A stretch of DNA of 64,000 bases from Antedon bifida (GCA_963402885.1 OY727098.1:15796717-15860716); one strand, 5' to 3'; shown: positions 11,901 to 24,508, counted from the first letter of the stretch. Translations and numbers: made by a program. The notes: generated by a model from the letters alone, not told the origin.

Positions 11901-14900
11901 ACATTGATTATTACAGTTGTTCTGTGTAACTGATGAACATTCCAGGAGATGATATTCAATTACCCAATGAAAACCGTTGAAATTAAATCCATTTCGGAGA
12001 TACTGGCAATAATCATGGTTTGCCCCGTAGCGAAATGCGACATCAAAGCTGTCGCATTGATTTTTTCCAATTATTATCTTGCACACGTCTTTAATTGGCT
12101 TTTGCATGTCTCGAGCAAGCATCATTTCGCTTCTGGGATTTTTAGATCCCCTTCATATAAAGTAATGTACAAAGAATTTAACAGAACATCAATATGTTTG
12201 AATCACCAAATGTTGACGTAGGCCTAATCTTCTCCACTCGAAATACTGTACATACAATGTATAAATTCAAATAAAAAAACAGTTTGAAGGATTCAAATGA
12301 ATGCGTAATTGATTTAAAAGAACAGAGGAATATTAGTTTCCGTTGAAGTGGGCCAATTTTGCACTCAATTCTCGTCACTCGGTCGTAGTTTCCCTACAAC
12401 CTTTCTCCCACTGCACACATTTTTTTTCAATACAGTACCGTGTAATTTTGAAGACAAGGGGATCGACAATCTTCTGTATGAGTTGTAGGCCTATAATAGT
12501 ATTTTACATTTTGTTGAGATTTTCCTTATGTTTAAGAAATGTGGATTTATTATTTCATCCTTTTAATTATAATTATTCTCTCATATTTATGCTGACTATT
12601 ACTACTACTAAAAACGTTTTTTACCTGGATTGTATACGTCCATTTTTAATTATTATAGTAATCAAAATTAGTTTCACTAAATCTTACTGCCCCATTCATA
12701 CGTATGTACTATCAATTTTGTTTTATCAATCTATTTCACAGTTAAGTCGGACTGCTGTGATGAGTAATTGGCTTCAATGAGAAAGATATACGAGGACTAG
12801 TGGGATTAACATAAAGATAGTTGATGCTTCAAAATGTCACGACAATCAATTTTATAGCTGTAAAATTTGACCCAATAAACTGAAAAACTTAGTCGATAGT
12901 GTGTCTATTGCAATTAAGTTATTCAATTTCAATAAAAATGTGATTGAACGAAACAATTCGAAATAATTTCGGAATAATACTTAAACCGATTCTCTGACAT
13001 TATCACATAAGTCCACTTTAAAATGGTGCAGATTCCACATGTGATACCTATGTGACAATGTATCACAGAATCTAACTATGATACTGGACAAATTATAGAT
13101 AGAATACCAATAACTGTCTAAACCTCTGGAAATGATATTAATTTAAATTATTTTCTAATCTCATTTTGATGTGATTTAATCAGAGATTGCGGCGCGTAAG
13201 ATTTAGATTTGATGATACCCTTGATATGATAATGAATTTTTAGCAAATAATATGACACTATATGGAAATACAACACAATGTGCTTTATTCTTCAAGTACA
13301 TATATAACCTGTATCTTTATTTTTTTTTAATTAATTGAAAATGTTAACATTATCTGCTAGGTCATAGGTCACTCTTATTAGTACGATGTCGAGTGACGAT
13401 ACACTATGAACTTTATTAAGGCTTCAATGTTTTGTTAACATAATTGATGTTCCGACACGTTATCGCATATCAAATTGGAATCTATCCAACAGTGTGTTCT
13501 TTTTATTATGTGAACTAAGATTATAAACTTAAGCATTCAGACTTGGACTTAAGACTAGAACAGTGTTATAATGGTAGCCAGTAAACATCATGAATAAAAT
13601 GTTACAGACAACTCGAGGAAATTATCACAGTAAAATCACAATGTGCGCGTTTATACTGAATCAACGTCATTTGTACGCGCGCGTCGCGTTAATGATTATT
13701 TGTATTGTTTAATTCAAGCCATAGATGCGAGTTAAAAGTGTTAAATAGTAATTTTCTTATAAACAATACGAAGATTCTATGTTTAGGTATTCTTAATATG
13801 TTGCTCATCTTTATTTTTTATTAGGCCAACATGAAATAAATACGGGGCTGTCGCACAACTATAATAATGTATTGTCATGTAAATTGCCAGAAATGTATTT
13901 TGATGCATGCATTAAGTTTATCTCTTATCTTTCAGTCAATCCACTCAAAGTAAATGGTCTTGATTACCCTAACTGATTAAACTTACAATTCTGAATTTCC
14001 ATTTGGTTGAGTATTTAATCTTTGTAAAATATATGACGTACAAAATAGACAAAAACTTATAAGACTGTTTCAGATATTATAAGGGTACTATCGGACATGG
14101 TAACCTTGGCTTTTATGAACAAGTAGAGCATTAACCGGGTAGGCCTACCGGTAATTATGCATGAATCCCTGAGAGTTTATTATAGAAATTATCCTACCGC
14201 AGTTTTGTGTAAACTCTCCTGTTTTTCGTTGTGCATTATCCTAATATTTGTAAGCCTAAAGGTATACTGCGAATAAGGTATTTTGTAATCAATTGATATT
14301 TACAATTCAGATTAAAGAGGCCAGCGTTACATTTGAAATATTTACTGAAAGATTCCTTTGTAGAAAATATACCCATTTCCTTTCGAATAATTTTCAAGTC
14401 ATGCATCAATATGTATGCATGTTATAGATAATGAGTTACATAGTAATAGTTTAATTCCTTTTCCTATCTTAACATTTACTTATACTACACACAAAGCATA
14501 ACAATGTAGACTAAAATTATCCACTCTGCACATTTACAGCCTGATCCTCGCGTGTGTTACACGAATATTACACTCGTTCCACACGAGACAATGGATAAGA
14601 ATGTTTGATTACTATATGGCAACATTTCTTCACTTTGTATCTTTATTGAAATTCGTTATGCAACAGGTGTTGAACAAAATCAATAACAGCATAAGAGCAA
14701 ATAAAATGGTTGTAATTACGTCATTTCATGAACTACTCATAAGTATGTTTATTGGAGTAGTCCATCGATTGGTGAAAGGAGTCAGAAAGGGCAGTATGTA
14801 AGGGGCCTAGCCTAGATCTCATATTCATAATAAAGGTCTAACGAGCAAAAGTTATACGAATATCTATTCATTATTACAAATAGCAATATCGATTCTTCCG

Positions 14901-15585
14901 TTGCGTTCAACATATTAATCAGTTAGTGTATCGGATTGGCTAATTATTTCACATGGTACTAGATACAGTGTAACCACTCCATGACTATTCATACTTCATA
15001 GCTTAAGTTATACGTTGGATTTCAGGAGTATTCTAAATTTAAAGCATGTCGTCAAATATACAATAATCAATTTTGTTTAAACATAGAATCCAGGTTTACC
15101 AGTTTTATCTAAAAGTAGGCCATGTAGCGAACCTACACGATATTTTTTGTAAACCACCAAAATAACCTCAGGTAAAATTTCATTCGAATTTGATTTTATA
15201 AAGCGGTTAGTTATTTTTTCATGCCAATTCTTCCAACGTTCCAGTAAATTCTATTTTTGAGATGTAATTTGATTTTTTCGACGTGCCTAATCATACAATT
15301 GTAAAATGTTTGGGATCTAATATACTTGAATAAACGAATGTGACGGATTGTAAATCCAAGTATATTGTAATATGATTTTAAATGATAGCCATACATTTTA
15401 TTAAATAAGCTGCTGAGAGTTGAGTTGTATAAGTCACGTTTATGATCAGAATACAAGAAGAATTTACCGGTACTCATTTAAACTTTTTTTCATTTACACC
15501 TTTTTAGATTGTTTTGTTTTGCTTTTAATTTATTTGAATTTATTTAGCTATGAAATTTACATTTACCTAAACAAACGATAATAAA
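8991..15585. other. Long gene-poor stretch
   Basis: No coding frame that I can defend. Frames at 10925-11128, 11880-12221 (both strands), 12343-12780, 14601-14801 and 15211-15477 have no recognisable domain and no supporting splice sites. There is an inverted repeat at 9580-9634 and several TAGGCCTA palindromes (9054, 9661, 12219, 12486, 14140). Confidence 0.5.
9580..9634. repeat. Short inverted repeat, possible MITE relic
   Basis: CTACGTTTACA at 9580-9590 is matched perfectly by TGTAAACGTAG at 9624-9634. The pair brackets a GC-richer segment with CGCGCGG-like sequence. It could be a short foldback element; no target duplication is visible. Confidence 0.4.
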
Positions 15586-15589
15586 TAAA

Positions 15590-15685
15590 AACAAGGCCAT
15601 ATAGATGGATGCAGTCGCGTGCTCAAGTTAGTGTTTACCGACCGACCGACCGACCAACCGACCGACCAACCAACCGACCAACCAG
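15590..15685. repeat. Conserved core plus (GACC)n microsatellite, second copy
   Basis: About 55 bp (ACAAGGCCATATA.ATGG..GCAGTCGCGTGCTCAAG, then TTAGTGTTTACC) followed by GACC/AACC tetranucleotides to about 15685. The same core with a shorter tetranucleotide run sits inside the TTAA element at about 2765-2835, but the sequences outside the shared block differ. A conserved core joined to a tetranucleotide array is known from bivalve pearl and Helentron-type elements; applying that here is inference. Confidence 0.6.
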
Positions 15686-15689
15686 AGAG

Positions 15690-16880
15690 TTTTGAAATAC
15701 GCCAAATTAGTAAAATAACAATTTCAAAAGTGGTCTAGAATTGGGATTCTGGTCCGAATTACCTCCAAAAGAGTCTTTCGTGACCACGCCTAAAATTACT
15801 AAAATAACATAAAGTGGTCCAGAACTGGAGTCGTCCGTTACCATATATCTATCAGTGGTTGAAACTTGGTAAAGATCCGTGTTTTAGTTTTGACGTTAAT
15901 AACAACTTAGACAAAATTATTAACAAAACACTGATAGCAAAGATCAGCCTAAAAAGTGAAAAAAAAAACATATTTCCATTGGGATCCTGAAATCTATCAC
16001 TTTCAGTTCAAAACTAAAAATCACAATTTCAACCAAATATTAATATATTTGTGAAGCTTTTCGGTGGACTTATGTGGAAATGAAACTTAAAAAACCTTTA
16101 AAATGTGTAGAGTAGCAGACAGTGAGTGTAAAATTCGTACCGAAGAGCTCAATATTTACACATTATAATTACTACACTTAGGCGTGACTTACCAATACAA
16201 TTTAATCAGTCATATCAGTTATGTTATCTTAAATTTCGGTGAAGATTGATTTGATACAAAGACCTCTTCATGTACATCGCTCGGGCATGATTAGCGATTG
16301 TCAATAAGTAGCCATCTATCAATAAGTAGCAAAATAACGTTGGTACGGACACGTCCATCGGGCGCCGTTTGAAACCATGTCTAATTATCCTGAATTGTAA
16401 TTAAAAGTAATATTTGAATTGGGGGCATAGTCAGTCGCTTTTAATCAGTATACACATTTTTTTTATAGATCTTGAATGTATTTTTAATCAGAGATGAATG
16501 TGTTGTCTGACCTTTTTGTTCCGGGCAATACCCTTTGCCAGAGTTTGTCCATCTGATGCACACTTACTTAAAGTATTATATCGATTACTGCCACAATGTA
16601 TTGCATCTACACTTTAATTAAACAATATGTATAACTCCAGCAGGACAAGACATGACGATGGCGTACATCAACCCTTACGTGACCCAGTACCCTGTTGTTG
16701 TTAAGAAAATGAAAATCTACACCTAGTCTACCAGTCTATCTTACTATAGGCTACGATTATCAAAATTAGCAGTCAGTGACGTCATCACACACATTCACAA
16801 AGTTGAATGCGCGTACAAAAGTCAATTTTCAATAGCATATATAACGGGATTTATAAAAGTGTCTTTATTAATAACTTAAT
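15690..16880. other. Intergenic, small GC-richer ORF only
   Basis: Mostly AT-rich with nothing recognised. At 16654-16728 (plus) a 24-codon frame beginning MTMAYINPYVTQYPVVV is locally GC-richer than its surroundings and has plausible codon use, but it has no domain and no clear splice site, so I do not call it a gene. Confidence 0.4.
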
Positions 16881-16883
16881 TGT

Positions 16884-17040
16884 TTAAGCTTTTTTTTTTT
16901 TGACAGAACACAAAGACGTAAGCACGCCGTAAAAAAAATGACCAATCACGACTGGATCATAAACTGTTGTTTTTAATTGGTCAACTAACTTACGTTATGA
17001 ATACGTCGTTGCGTTGCATCCAAGTGGGAACCAAGCTTAA
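16884..17040. mobile_element. MITE, AAGCTTGGTTCCCAC family, copy 1
   Basis: The right terminus CAAGTGGGAACCAAGCTTAA is clear; the left terminus is decayed (TTAAGCTT followed by a T run). The centre has the family's inverted core, TGACCAATCACGA and then AATTGGTCAACTAACTTACG, and the GACGTAAGC / TACGTCGTTGCG sub-terminal pair. No coding capacity. Confidence 0.7.
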
Positions 17041-17573
17041 CGTAAAAAGAGAAAAAAACATAATAGTATGCTCTCCGCTCTAGGCCTACTTTTTTAGTCA
17101 ATACAAATTTCCCGTGAGATTACATTGTCATTGGAATTATTAACTGTGTTCCAAGCGTGTGGAGGGCCAGAAAAATAATCGATAATTTGTTGATAAGCAG
17201 GATCGCGCCTGGGTTATGATTGAAGAATCATGCCTTTAAATCTATGCAGGTCACATAACACGCCTATACATCATATTAAAACGCCGCTAATAAGTGTCAA
17301 GATTGCGTTAGTTTTTTTGAATGCGAAAACGATGTTTTTACGACTAATTGATTTTTAATAAATCAGTCGTCTCCATGACGCACAACAAACACCGCGTCGT
17401 AATAGTATGATGATAATAATAATGATTTTGGGAAACCCATTAGGAAATATATTGCCTGTTTGCCCGGAAATCGAATGAGAAAAGATTTGGCGTAATTCTC
17501 AGTAATTCCATTTCAAAATTACGTGGTTTAAACGCCTTTTTGTATAGTGTGATACGTATAATTTTTTAACATT

Positions 17574-17768
17574 TTGCCACCAATTGCATGGAGGTATATA
17601 GATACCAATGAATTATCAGTTATAACGCTCAGCTTTAAAAACCACGAAGGCTCTCTGTGCAAGTTGCAAATCGCAAATAAACCAACGATCAAATCTGAGC
17701 TTCCCGTCAGATACGGTAAATTATATATTGTAACCGTACTAGCGTTTTTATTTATTAGCTCATTGTGA
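17574..17768 (+). other. Unrecognised coding-like frame with hydrophobic C-terminus
   Basis: 65-codon plus-strand frame with better codon use than its surroundings. It reads WRYIDTNELSVITLSFKNHEG early and ends LYIVTVLAFLFISSL before TGA. A short hydrophobic end of this kind is what a GPI-anchor signal or a last transmembrane exon looks like. No ATG start, no strong acceptor and no family recognised. A chance frame remains the simpler explanation. Confidence 0.2.
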
Positions 17769-17799
17769 ACACCAGAACATCTTCGTATATTAAACACTG

Positions 17800-19535
17800 T
17801 TTATTTTAGTCGGATAACAATCGATTCTAAATCTGTCATGAGATAGATTCTAACTGGCAATCGCACGTCATCTAGAAAGGACATCTAGCTGTTTAAAGTA
17901 TTTTTAATTACTTCCAGTAATGTTCTATTTACATGTCAGGTATAACGTAAATATGTGCATTAAGTTTTTTTTCTAGCGATATCCAAGCCATCGAGAACCA
18001 GAAGAGCGTTTTCGAGTCGTATAACAGAGGTTTCCCAAGCATAAATACTATAGGCATTAAGTGCATATCATGTAATTTCACGGGTGGTGACATTTCTTTA
18101 AAGCCAAGTTGCAAAAAATAACAACACTTGAGTTGAGCTGGTTATTAGGATCTGTTCTCTAATTACCACTCAATTACCCATGGTAACAATTGCACTATAA
18201 CCTGATGTTTTGAAGTAAACAGTTCGTTAAATGTTACGAGAATCTACGGTACTGCACTAATGTGTAAAGCCACGGGTCAGACAGCACATTTGCCATTTAC
18301 TCATATCCGGGGGACAAGGTACTTTTATTAATTACAATTGTTACTCCCACAAGAATTACTCGTGGGTACAATGGGTGCTAATTTACATTGTTACCAGACC
18401 TGTAAGTACCTACTTATGAGTACTAAATGCACTGGATACAAATGAAACATTGTGAAATTACTCGCCAGAGAGTTAAATATACATTTGTAGCAATGGTTGG
18501 TAATACTCGTGCTAATAGAGGCATGGCAATTAACGCAATAAATGATCACTACGATACTAACTGAAGAACTATGGATAAGTTCAGGTAAGGTATACCTACA
18601 TTACTGTGACTACATTGTTTTTGCTGGGCATCGAAAAGTGCCAATTGTGCCGGTCATCTTTTTTGTAAACCTGACGATTCAGCCCCCTCTACTGTGCACT
18701 TAATGCCCAATTGAGTGCTGTACCTGAAATGTGCACTGGTTGAGTTTTATTAAAATTATTATCAAACAAATCTTGAAAATGGTGAAAATATAATAATATT
18801 TAATATTCAACACGACTGGAGGCGAGATGGGTTAGGACCGACGCGGATCGAATGGCGGCGAACGTTGGAAGAGCACAATTACAGACTAATCCAAGAGCTC
18901 GAACATTCAAAGCAAGTAATACAATTAGGTTAAATGAAATAACTATAATGTTATGTAGGCCAACGTTTAGAAATGCATTGCACTAAAACACCAAATCAAA
19001 TATGGCATGAAATCGATTTTTAAGAACAAATATGCACATGTTGACGCAGTACTTTGTGACTGGGTGAGCAGGACAAACTATGTAAACAATGTTACAAATC
19101 TACATGAGGACGGCCACTGATATGTGTCTATTGGTATACAGAGATTGATCTTGAAATATAGTAAAAGTAATATTTAAATAAGGATTGTCGAGATCTACAT
19201 CAGATGTACCATCGATGTTTGTGTTATCAGTTTGCTGTACATGACTGAGGTTGACCTTCCATGTTTTCTTTTTCTGAGGATGCTGCTTACAAGTAAGTTT
19301 TCACACCAAACGCTCTAAAAACAATTTGTCTTGGGATTGAATTTGTAATATACAGTATAATATAGTCTTACACTGAAACAAACTATAACCCTTGACCACT
19401 ACTATAGTTCTAGTGGTGGTGGAACATGTATAGGCCTACAGATAAGAACTTAAAACAAACTACTTTAGGAGAGTAATTTCAAAAGATGCAAAGTAAAATG
19501 ATTGAACATGCGATGAAAGAAAGTTTTTACTTTTC
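17800..19535. other. Intergenic, one GC-rich coding-like patch
   Basis: AT-rich sequence apart from 18808-18935 (plus), where a frame reads GLGPTRIEWRRTLEEHNYR followed by LIQELEHSKQ, with a CAA|GTAATA donor-like end. It looks like a coiled-coil fragment. I cannot identify the protein or a proper acceptor. Confidence 0.3.
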
Positions 19536-19539
19536 TAGA

Positions 19540-19720
19540 TTCATTTATTCATTTATTCAATTCAACGTAAACATTTATTTTCTTTCTTTCGTAAACAATA
19601 GTATGTAGGCCACTGGCCCAAGTACAATAATAGAAACTAATGCTTAAAAATTTAAGTAGTAGTAACAGCAAAATAATTAGTTCTCATTTTATAAGCGAAA
19701 AGGCAAATCTTACGAGGTTA
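19540..19720 (-). mobile_element. LINE 3' tail, same family as 8372
   Basis: On the minus strand the sequence runs through GGGCCAGTGGCCTACATAC and an AATAAATGTTTACG motif into repeated TTGAA/TGAATAAA units. Both the 3' UTR motif and the tail match the element at 8372-8530. Only the 3' end is present. Confidence 0.5.
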
Positions 19721-19800
19721 TTGATTACTTTTTTTCTTTTTGTTATTCATTTGTTAAATAAACTTATTATTACTTCACATTATACGATATAGTGTGGTAG

Positions 19801-19975
19801 AACAACGGATAAAAACTTTAAAAACTGGAGGTCCAATGTAGCCCATCTAGCTAATGTACATGCAGAATCCAGTGCATCTTTCGAAAGAGTACGACGGGGT
19901 TACTCAGATTTATTCGGGTGTCCTCGTGGACCACAAAGGAACGGAGCGTCATTTGATGGCTGCTGGAAACGAAAA
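19801..19975 (+). CDS. Candidate exon encoding a disulfide-ring peptide
   Basis: No family recognised. The frame is open from a TAG at about 19793 and the 175-nt segment is clearly GC-richer than its surroundings. It would start after GTGGTAG (weak acceptor) and end at AAA|GTAAGT (19976), a strong donor in phase 0. Translation gives about 58 residues. Near the end, Arg-Arg (19892-19897) is followed by a 23-residue segment starting GYSDLFGCPRGP with cysteines at codons 19919 and 19961 (13 residues between them), ending GCW, and then Lys-Arg-Lys. Dibasic sites on both sides of a two-cysteine ring are what a processed neuropeptide or hormone looks like. The RNGAS..GC part weakly recalls natriuretic rings and the terminal CW recalls MCH. 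No signal-peptide exon was found. Another frame here (ATG 19860, 38 codons to the same donor) is also open, so the frame is uncertain and chance cannot be excluded. Confidence 0.3.
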
Positions 19976-20868
19976 GTAAGTCGTTCACATCTCGTTGCGG
20001 ATTTCAGTAATAACACGGGTTATTATTTTAAAGACGAAAATATAGGCCTATGGTAGAATCATGGAGCAACATTGTTGCTCCATGAAAGGACCATATATTT
20101 CTGGATCCGCGGTATGGTATCAATTGCTGATATAACTTTATAAAACATGTTTGTACAACTTGTGTAATTGTAGTGTAGCTCAACTGGCTTTACATTTTAA
20201 TTACTCACTAGTAATCTGTCGGCGTAACGTGACCTGAATTTCTGAATGAAAGCCAATGTTTACCATTGATTGTCTGCAATATTAATTTCAATTTAATATA
20301 CTGTTTGGCGTGCATTTGCATGTAATAGAAATTCTTAATTTATTAGTTGTATCGACTAATCACAAAAATCGTTACTTTAATTTGATCAGCGTTAGACAAA
20401 TTAAAATTAAGTTTACCAAGTAAAAGTGTTTACACTGAAATTTAGGCTATGGTGTCCATAATGTGGGCGGAGTACTTCAACAAGTCCTATATTAGCATCA
20501 GATCATAAGATATCATGTCATTTAAAAGATGTAGACATAATACATAACAAAATGTAAAAACATTAGAAAAGCTTTTAAGGAGATTATGTATGTTTAGTTT
20601 ACATGGCACATTGGGAATATTCTAGACAATAGCTTAAAATTAAGCCTATTTTATAATATTTAATATTCTTTGTATGACAGCTTATGGTCTGGATGAAACA
20701 CACGATGATGATAATAGTTGATAAGGAACAAAAATACTTAAGTAGGCCTACAGAAATGGATTACTAAGCATCAATAAATAAACTTAATGGCTATCAATGT
20801 ATAATAAATGAAACACATCATTTCACATAAAGAAACTATGATTCACAAATAAACTAGGTTAGGTTTAT

Positions 20869-21028
20869 AAGCTTGGTTCCCACTTGGACGCAGCGCGGAG
20901 CGACGACGTATGTGTACAACGCAAGTGAGTTAACCAATCACAAGAGACAGTTCGAATGAACCATCGTGTCACAAATTACTTGACTTACGCTTATGTCCTT
21001 GCGTCGCATTCTAGTGTGAACCAAGCTT
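20869..21028. mobile_element. MITE, AAGCTTGGTTCCCAC family, copy 2
   Basis: The best-preserved termini of the family: AAGCTTGGTTCCCACTTGGA at the left and TAGTGTGAACCAAGCTT at the right, 160 bp in all. The core has GAGTTAACCAATCACAAG, then ACTTGACTTACGCTTATG. Reading frames at 20956-21177 and 21011-21220 cross this element and are not genes. Confidence 0.85.
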
Positions 21029-21209
21029 TAGTAATGAAACAAACATTATGCGCGCGTACAAATTATAAGTACGGTAACGTGCGCGTATATTGTACCACCA
21101 TCGTCTTTTCACTTGATACATATTTGTTGTGCATCTGGTGTGTTGTGACAAGTAGTTTTCAATACGCCGATATGTAAAAAAATATGTTTGAACTGAAAAT
21201 GAATAGAAA

Positions 21210-21239
21210 CTTTCAATCAATTATTGCATTGATTGAAAG
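21210..21239. repeat. Perfect 11-bp hairpin
   Basis: CTTTCAATCAA and TTGATTGAAAG are separated by 8 nt. Nothing nearby suggests a function. Confidence 0.6.
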
Positions 21240-21561
21240 CATTTAGCGTTTTGATTGAGAAACGACAGAACTAAGGTAACGCATTATAGTTTCCGGCCCT
21301 TAATATATCGAGAGTAGGCAATTATATAAAGTGAAGGAAATCCAAGGCGATTAAAATCCTGTTTAACTTTGAAAACACTAGCAACCGTTTCATACGTTGA
21401 TCCATTGGGTATGTTGTGGTGAATTTAATGTGTAGAATGAGTAAAGCTTGCTATAAGAGGTCGGCAAATTATTGCACTACTACATTAGTTGTAGGAATTT
21501 AAATGTTGATACAGGGAAATGGTACAACTACAATAAAGTAGCTATTTTAGTTCTCATAATA

Positions 21562-21740
21562 AAGCTTTGTTCCCACTAGAACGCAATGTATGCGCAACGT
21601 AAATAATTCGACTAATCATGACGCGATAGATCAACAGTCTGTACACTGTACAGCCATCGTCGTGTCGTGATTGGGAAAATTATTATTATTACGTTACGTT
21701 GCGCTTACGTCTTTGCATCGCATCCTAGTGGGAATCAAGT
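21562..21740. mobile_element. MITE, AAGCTTGGTTCCCAC family, copy 3
   Basis: Left end AAGCTTTGTTCCCACTAGAA, right end CATCCTAGTGGGAATCAAGT. Sub-terminal GCGCAACG / TTGCGCTTACG arms and a CGACTAATCATGACG / CGTGTCGTGATTGGG core are recognisable but diverged. About 179 bp, non-coding. Confidence 0.75.
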
Positions 21741-22543
21741 GACATTTACACTTGTTTGCTAGCTGTCCGTTTTGTTTTACTTTTTAATGAAAGAATATGC
21801 CAATATCGGATGTGAACTTGTTTTTTAATTTAGTGTGGAGTGTAAACGGATTCATTTTTATTTTTGTGAATAAAATGCCCTTTTCCATTACAAATGTGAC
21901 AACATGACACATTTTACCTTTTGGATGTTTCGATAAAAAATAGGCCTTGCGTAGGTATACAGCAGGATATTATATATCTGTCATTATTCTATTCGTTTTG
22001 ATATGATTACTAATTACTAATTAACAATTTTCCAGATGTTAAACAATTATTTTCAATTACCGTCGGTTATACCATCCACATGGTTTTGGTGTTATCTAGG
22101 TGGTACAAGACAATAAAGTTCACCATAAGGCACTCAGGTGAAAAATAAAACAATAATTATTATATTGCATTGTTAGAGGTGGGTGTATTATAAGCGTTGA
22201 GATACTTATGTAATAAAATAATTACCGATTTTACGGATTTACATTCACTATGTTACATTTGTTACATTTATTATTTTAGACATCTTTATAGTCAATGAAA
22301 GGTTTGAAGAAATAATGTGGATTTGTACTAGAAAGGTTGGTATTAATGAAGTAAGATGGAGTGGGCAGACGCTGAGTAGTAAACGATAAAGAGATAACAA
22401 CTCAATTAGTCAAAAGCAAAGCTGTAACAAATGATAGTCGAATAAATGATAAACGGTTCTAAGGCAGATGAAAAGGGTGGGAAGGGGAGAAGAGAGTTGG
22501 TTAAAACATCATTCCACTGGAAATTGAGAATCATGGAAAACAT

Positions 22544-22655
22544 CTGTACAATTGTACAGGGAAGAGTGACTCCCTAATGAAACTCTTCTTTTTCCCCCTC
22601 AAGAATATTTTTAAGTGGTCTCGAGGGGGGGGGGGGGGGGGGGGAAAGAAGAGTT
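22544..22655. repeat. Palindrome and hairpin with a 20-G run
   Basis: CTGTACAATTGTACAG (22544-22559) is a perfect palindrome. Just after it, AACTCTTCTT...CCCCCTC (22581-22600) pairs with GAGGG...GGAAAGAAGAGTT (22623-22655), and the G side has expanded to 20 consecutive G (22625-22644). The original hairpin arm probably seeded the homopolymer. The run could form a quadruplex and its assembled length is unreliable. Confidence 0.75.
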
Positions 22656-22659
22656 AAAC

Positions 22660-24350
22660 CTTCGAAAAAACTAACTAAATTTTCTTTCGCATATATTACA
22701 ACTTTGATTCGACAACATAACACATTATTCAATTTCGAATGTAAAATTAATGTTCTTCATGGTTTATATAATCATTAATAAGAAAAAAGAAAAAAATAAA
22801 TGTATAAATAAGTTTATCGCTTTATGCCGATGAACAAAACTAAAATGTATATAGGAAATGTCGTTTCTTTCTCACTTTTATGTTGTGTTTTATTTTTTAA
22901 TGTTTTTATGTAAAAGGGTCCTGCGAAAAACAGAATTATAAACATCTTTATGCAGGATCCTTGCCATCAATTATATACTGAAATGTTAATCATAAACGAT
23001 GACTAAATAAATGTGAATGAATTAATGTTTATATATTAGGTTAGTACTATATACTTAGTTTTATAAAACCACTTTTTTTTCCGATCCGTACTGCCCTCAA
23101 ACAAGTAATTTATTTAAAAAAATGTTTAAGCCTACAGGTGAAATTGGAATAAACTATCACACTAAAAGAAATAAATAAATGAAAATAAAAAAATATACTA
23201 TACTTTTTGACAGGCTGGCTGATTACCCACACAAACGATGAATGGATATCATTACAATGCTTGTCAATATAGAACAGAGGTTGATAAATCAGATACGTAG
23301 AGATCGAATCAACATTTAGGTTAAGACTATTTGATATTGTAACATGTCGATAATGCAAACTGTGGTGTTATGTAAAGAACGACTGATCCAGTTAACTTGA
23401 GCGTCTCTGAAGACTTCGCTTCTTTTTCAATTACTACCGCGCGTCGTAATATTGACTGATTGTGCCAATTTCAAATTCCGCTTAAGGCTTTTCAACTGTT
23501 GCAAAATAAACGTGGATAAAAACAGTACACAATCGTAATGAATGGACGGCAACTTAGTATTATTCTTTATAAATTAGAATTGAAATTAACATCATGTCAA
23601 CACACATGTAAACAATCATATAAATTTATAACACACACCTAAAACAATTACATTCATTTTATCTATTTTTCTTTCACAATAATATATATATATAATAAAA
23701 AGAATGTTGTCTTGACGATTAATTGCCAGACGCAATACGATTGCCTTGGACAGAACCATTATACACTTTGATGAATGTTGTTAGCCATGGTTTACCAGTC
23801 AACGATCTTGATTGGACATTAACTTTACCAGAAATGATTGAAAGATTTTGAAATTAAATGATACCATTTAATGGTCTGATAGCTAACATTCAATCATCCA
23901 ATTTAATTGATTTATCAAAACTGTAATTAAACCGTTAGTTTTCCAAATCGTTTTAAAGTATTCTTAGGTTCTGTATAGTAATTTATGTATTGCATTGAAA
24001 GTATCCAATTTGATTTTTGAATCTAGCCCACCTCAGCAGATAAATGGATATCTTGGATTTCTTACTCGTATTTCGAAGGTAAAGTCAAAAGTAGGTCGAA
24101 ATTAACTTTAAGGTTGAAAATAATATCACTGCCAATCTTTACACTATTGCAGAAGTGTGGATAAGGGTGATACCGTAAATAAAGATAATAAAAGCGCATT
24201 ATCCTTAAGTTCTGGTCACTTAACTTATTTAACTATGGTATTTTTCTGGGTGGTGTTACACGTGTTAGAAGTGTAACATTTGAATATTTTGGCAAATTAT
24301 AATATAATTATTTATTGTACAATACAAATTGACGCAATTATGGTACAGTA
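22660..24350. other. Intergenic, nothing recognised
   Basis: AT-rich, with a short (TA)n run near 23684. The minus-strand frame at 23110-23358 has no domain. Confidence 0.5.
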
Positions 24351-24352
24351 TT

Positions 24353-24400
24353 ATGTCTAGAGACAATAAACAGCTACTGAAGTTTCTTATCTCTAGACAT
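24353..24400. repeat. 11-bp inverted repeat with 26-nt loop
   Basis: ATGTCTAGAGA (24353-24363) is matched by TCTCTAGACAT (24390-24400), and the pairing extends imperfectly inwards. It could be a foldback relic. Confidence 0.5.
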
Positions 24401-24455
24401 GACACCCTACGAGAATCGCCTGCAATATTTTTTAAAAACGCTGATTGCGGTATTT

Positions 24456-24508
24456 AACGGCGGCGTAGTGCGGTGGTAGCGAAACATTTGAGTTGTTCGA
24501 TCCATGGA
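24456..24508 (+). mobile_element. tRNA-like SINE head
   Basis: A-box-like GCGTAGTGCGGTGGTAGCG is followed about 25 nt later by a B-box-like TTGTTCGATCC. The segment is GC-richer than its surroundings. No acceptor stem is visible, so it is a decayed tRNA-derived sequence at best. Confidence 0.35.

Noticed and set aside
11880-12221. Overlapping frames on both strands, minus frame starting MMLARDMQ
   Set aside because: Plausible composition but no homology that I can recognise, an upstream in-frame stop and no splice signals.
12343-12780. 145-codon plus-strand frame
   Set aside because: AT-driven hydrophobic composition, no domain, no splice sites, no codon bias.
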